A DNA stretch of 5,829 nt from Acidimicrobiaceae bacterium (GTDB taxonomy: Bacteria; Actinomycetota; Acidimicrobiia; Acidimicrobiales; Ilumatobacteraceae), in contig PBWL01000032.1 of NCBI GenBank assembly GCA_002727235.1, positions 48,199-54,027 on the forward strand, read 5' to 3'. A program made the position numbers and the translations under genes. Below are positions 4,857-5,829 of the stretch, piece after piece (the first letter of the stretch is position 1; each line of letters begins with the position of its first letter). The notes beneath the pieces were generated by a model. It was not told the DNA's origin, made no database searches, and was given only the letters and a program-made list of their open reading frames with translations.

Positions 4857-5829
4857 GCCGGTGCTGAGACGTCAGCTCGGAGATGTCGGTCATGATTGCC
4901 GCTAGTTCGTAATCTTTCGGCGTATAGACCGCTGCGACACCGTTGTCGATGAGACGTGATTGGTCCTCATCCGGAATGATGCCACCAACGATGATCGGTG
5001 CGTCAACACCGAGTGAGCGAACCCGTTGCACAAGTTCTGGAACGAGTTCAAGGTGTGAGCCGGAGAGAATCGACAACCCGATGATGTCAGGGTCTTCATC
5101 GAGAGCTGTCGACGCAATTTGATCGATTGTTGATCGTATGCCTGCGTAGACGACTTCCATTCCTGAATCTCGAGCTGCGACTGCGATCTGCTCGGCTCCA
5201 TTTGAGTGTCCGTCGAGACCGGGCTTGGCAACGAGTAATCGCGGCGGGCCGCCCGGCATTTCACGAACCTTTGCTGCCACCTGTGACAGCGAGTGATCGG
5301 AACGAGTTGTCGCTCCGATTCCGGTTGGGGCTCGGTACTCACCAAAGACATCTCGCAAGGTCTGACCCCATTCACCGGTGGTTCCTCCGGCAACTGCAAG
5401 CGCAATTGAGGCTTCCATGATGTTCCCACCATCGAGGGCTGCGTTTCGGAGGTCGCCGAGAGCTTGTTCGACTGCTGCCTGATCGCGTTCATAGCGCCAG
5501 GTCTCCACGTCTGTGATGGTTTCGGTTTCGACAGCGGGGTCAACGCGGAGAATCGCTTCTGAACCACCGAGGGGAGAGGGTTCAGATTCTGTAAATGAGT
5601 TAACGCCGACAACGGTTTGTTCACCAGAGGAAATACTGCGAGTCCGCTCGGCCATCGAACCGACAAGACGTGATTTCAGCGTTTCGATTGCGGTGAATGC
5701 TCCACCGAGCTCAAGAACATCGTTGAGCTCTTGCGTTGCTGCTTCACGAAGTTCGGCGGTGCGTTGCTCAATGACATGAGAGCCATCAAAGATGTCGTCG
5801 TAGTTGAGAAGGTCGGTTTCGAAGGCAAG
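4843..5829 (-). CDS. meaA: Ethylmalonyl-CoA/methylmalonyl-CoA mutase family protein, C-terminal half
   Basis: This is an adenosylcobalamin-dependent acyl-CoA mutase, probably the MeaA/Ecm type that converts ethylmalonyl-CoA to methylsuccinyl-CoA in the ethylmalonyl-CoA pathway. The frame is open to the right edge, so the N-terminus lies outside; 328 residues are visible of about 650-700. Counting from the edge, ETDLLNYDDIFDGSHVIE (4-21), LGGAFTAIETLKSRLVGSMAERTRSI (about 41-66) and SGEQTVVGVNSF (68-79) form the end of the catalytic barrel. ASIALAVAGGTTGEWGQTLRD (140-160) and FGEYRAPTG follow. The C-terminal B12 domain has KPGLDGHSNGAEQ (202-214) with His208 as the cobalt ligand in DxHxxG, GLSILSGSHLELVPE (251-265) and VGGIIPDED (281-289). 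DGHSNGAEQ and SILSGSHLELVP are the MeaA/Ecm wording; methylmalonyl-CoA mutases usually have DGHDRGA and SxLAAGH. The subfamily is therefore likely but not certain. No frameshift is visible. The stop overlaps the convergent oxygenase gene. Confidence 0.88.
   Translation of the reverse strand, partial: LAFETDLLNYDDIFDGSHVIEQRTAELREAATQELNDVLELGGAFTAIETLKSRLVGSMAERTRSISSGEQTVVGVNSFTESEPSPLGGSEAILRVDPAVETETITDVETWRYERDQAAVEQALGDLRNAALDGGNIMEASIALAVAGGTTGEWGQTLRDVFGEYRAPTGIGATTRSDHSLSQVAAKVREMPGGPPRLLVAKPGLDGHSNGAEQIAVAARDSGMEVVYAGIRSTIDQIASTALDEDPDIIGLSILSGSHLELVPELVQRVRSLGVDAPIIVGGIIPDEDQSRLIDNGVAAVYTPKDYELAAIMTDISELTSQHRLSQN

Noticed and set aside
4902..5666. 254-codon open frame on the - strand overlapping the mutase
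   Set aside because: Shifted frame of the mutase gene with Ser/Pro/Arg-rich composition and no domain; the mutase frame carries all conserved motifs.

Overview
The window looks like ordinary chromosomal sequence from a moderately GC-rich (by eye, roughly 55%) actinobacterium. Three things suggest this: the polyprenyl synthase has the actinobacterial DDVMGAFGD / TGKPxGGDLREGK signature, the mutase resembles actinobacterial MeaA, and the lipoprotein has a Thr-rich linker followed by LysM. Acidimicrobiia would fit, but this is an inference and cannot be settled without a search. Gene packing is very tight. There is no non-coding stretch above 100 bases, and I see no RNA gene, mobile element, CRISPR array or prophage.

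Left block (1-2100, + strand): the C-terminal two thirds of xseA, then complete xseB, then a complete trans-type polyprenyl diphosphate synthase (IdsA-like). The junctions are 1 base apart (xseA/xseB) and overlapping by 1 base (xseB/synthase), so this is one translationally coupled operon. It joins the two exodeoxyribonuclease VII subunits to an isoprenoid chain-elongation enzyme, the same neighbourhood as xseB-ispA in E. coli.

Middle block (2105-3666, - strand): two overlapping alpha/beta-hydrolase genes. The upstream one (2749-3666) has a complete catalytic triad. The downstream one (2105-2752) has Gly in place of the nucleophile Ser and stops before the part of the fold that normally supplies the acid and His, so it looks like a pseudoenzyme. 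The pair converges on the synthase gene with only 4 bases between the stop codons.

Right block: diverging from the hydrolases is a small LysM lipoprotein (3716-4096, +). A 2-oxoglutarate/Fe(II)-oxygenase-like protein follows (4155-4856, +). Its start codon has no Shine-Dalgarno of its own and lies directly behind a six-codon mini-ORF that does have one. The oxygenase gene overlaps by 14 bases the convergent 3' end of an ethylmalonyl-CoA/methylmalonyl-CoA mutase family gene (MeaA/Ecm type, - strand), which runs off the right edge.

Most of the window is housekeeping (DNA repair, isoprenoid precursors, B12-dependent acyl-CoA mutase). The points most worth a second look are the active/inactive hydrolase pair, the mini-ORF in front of the oxygenase, and the Asp-rich loop inside that oxygenase. 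I see no clear new defence or mobile system.
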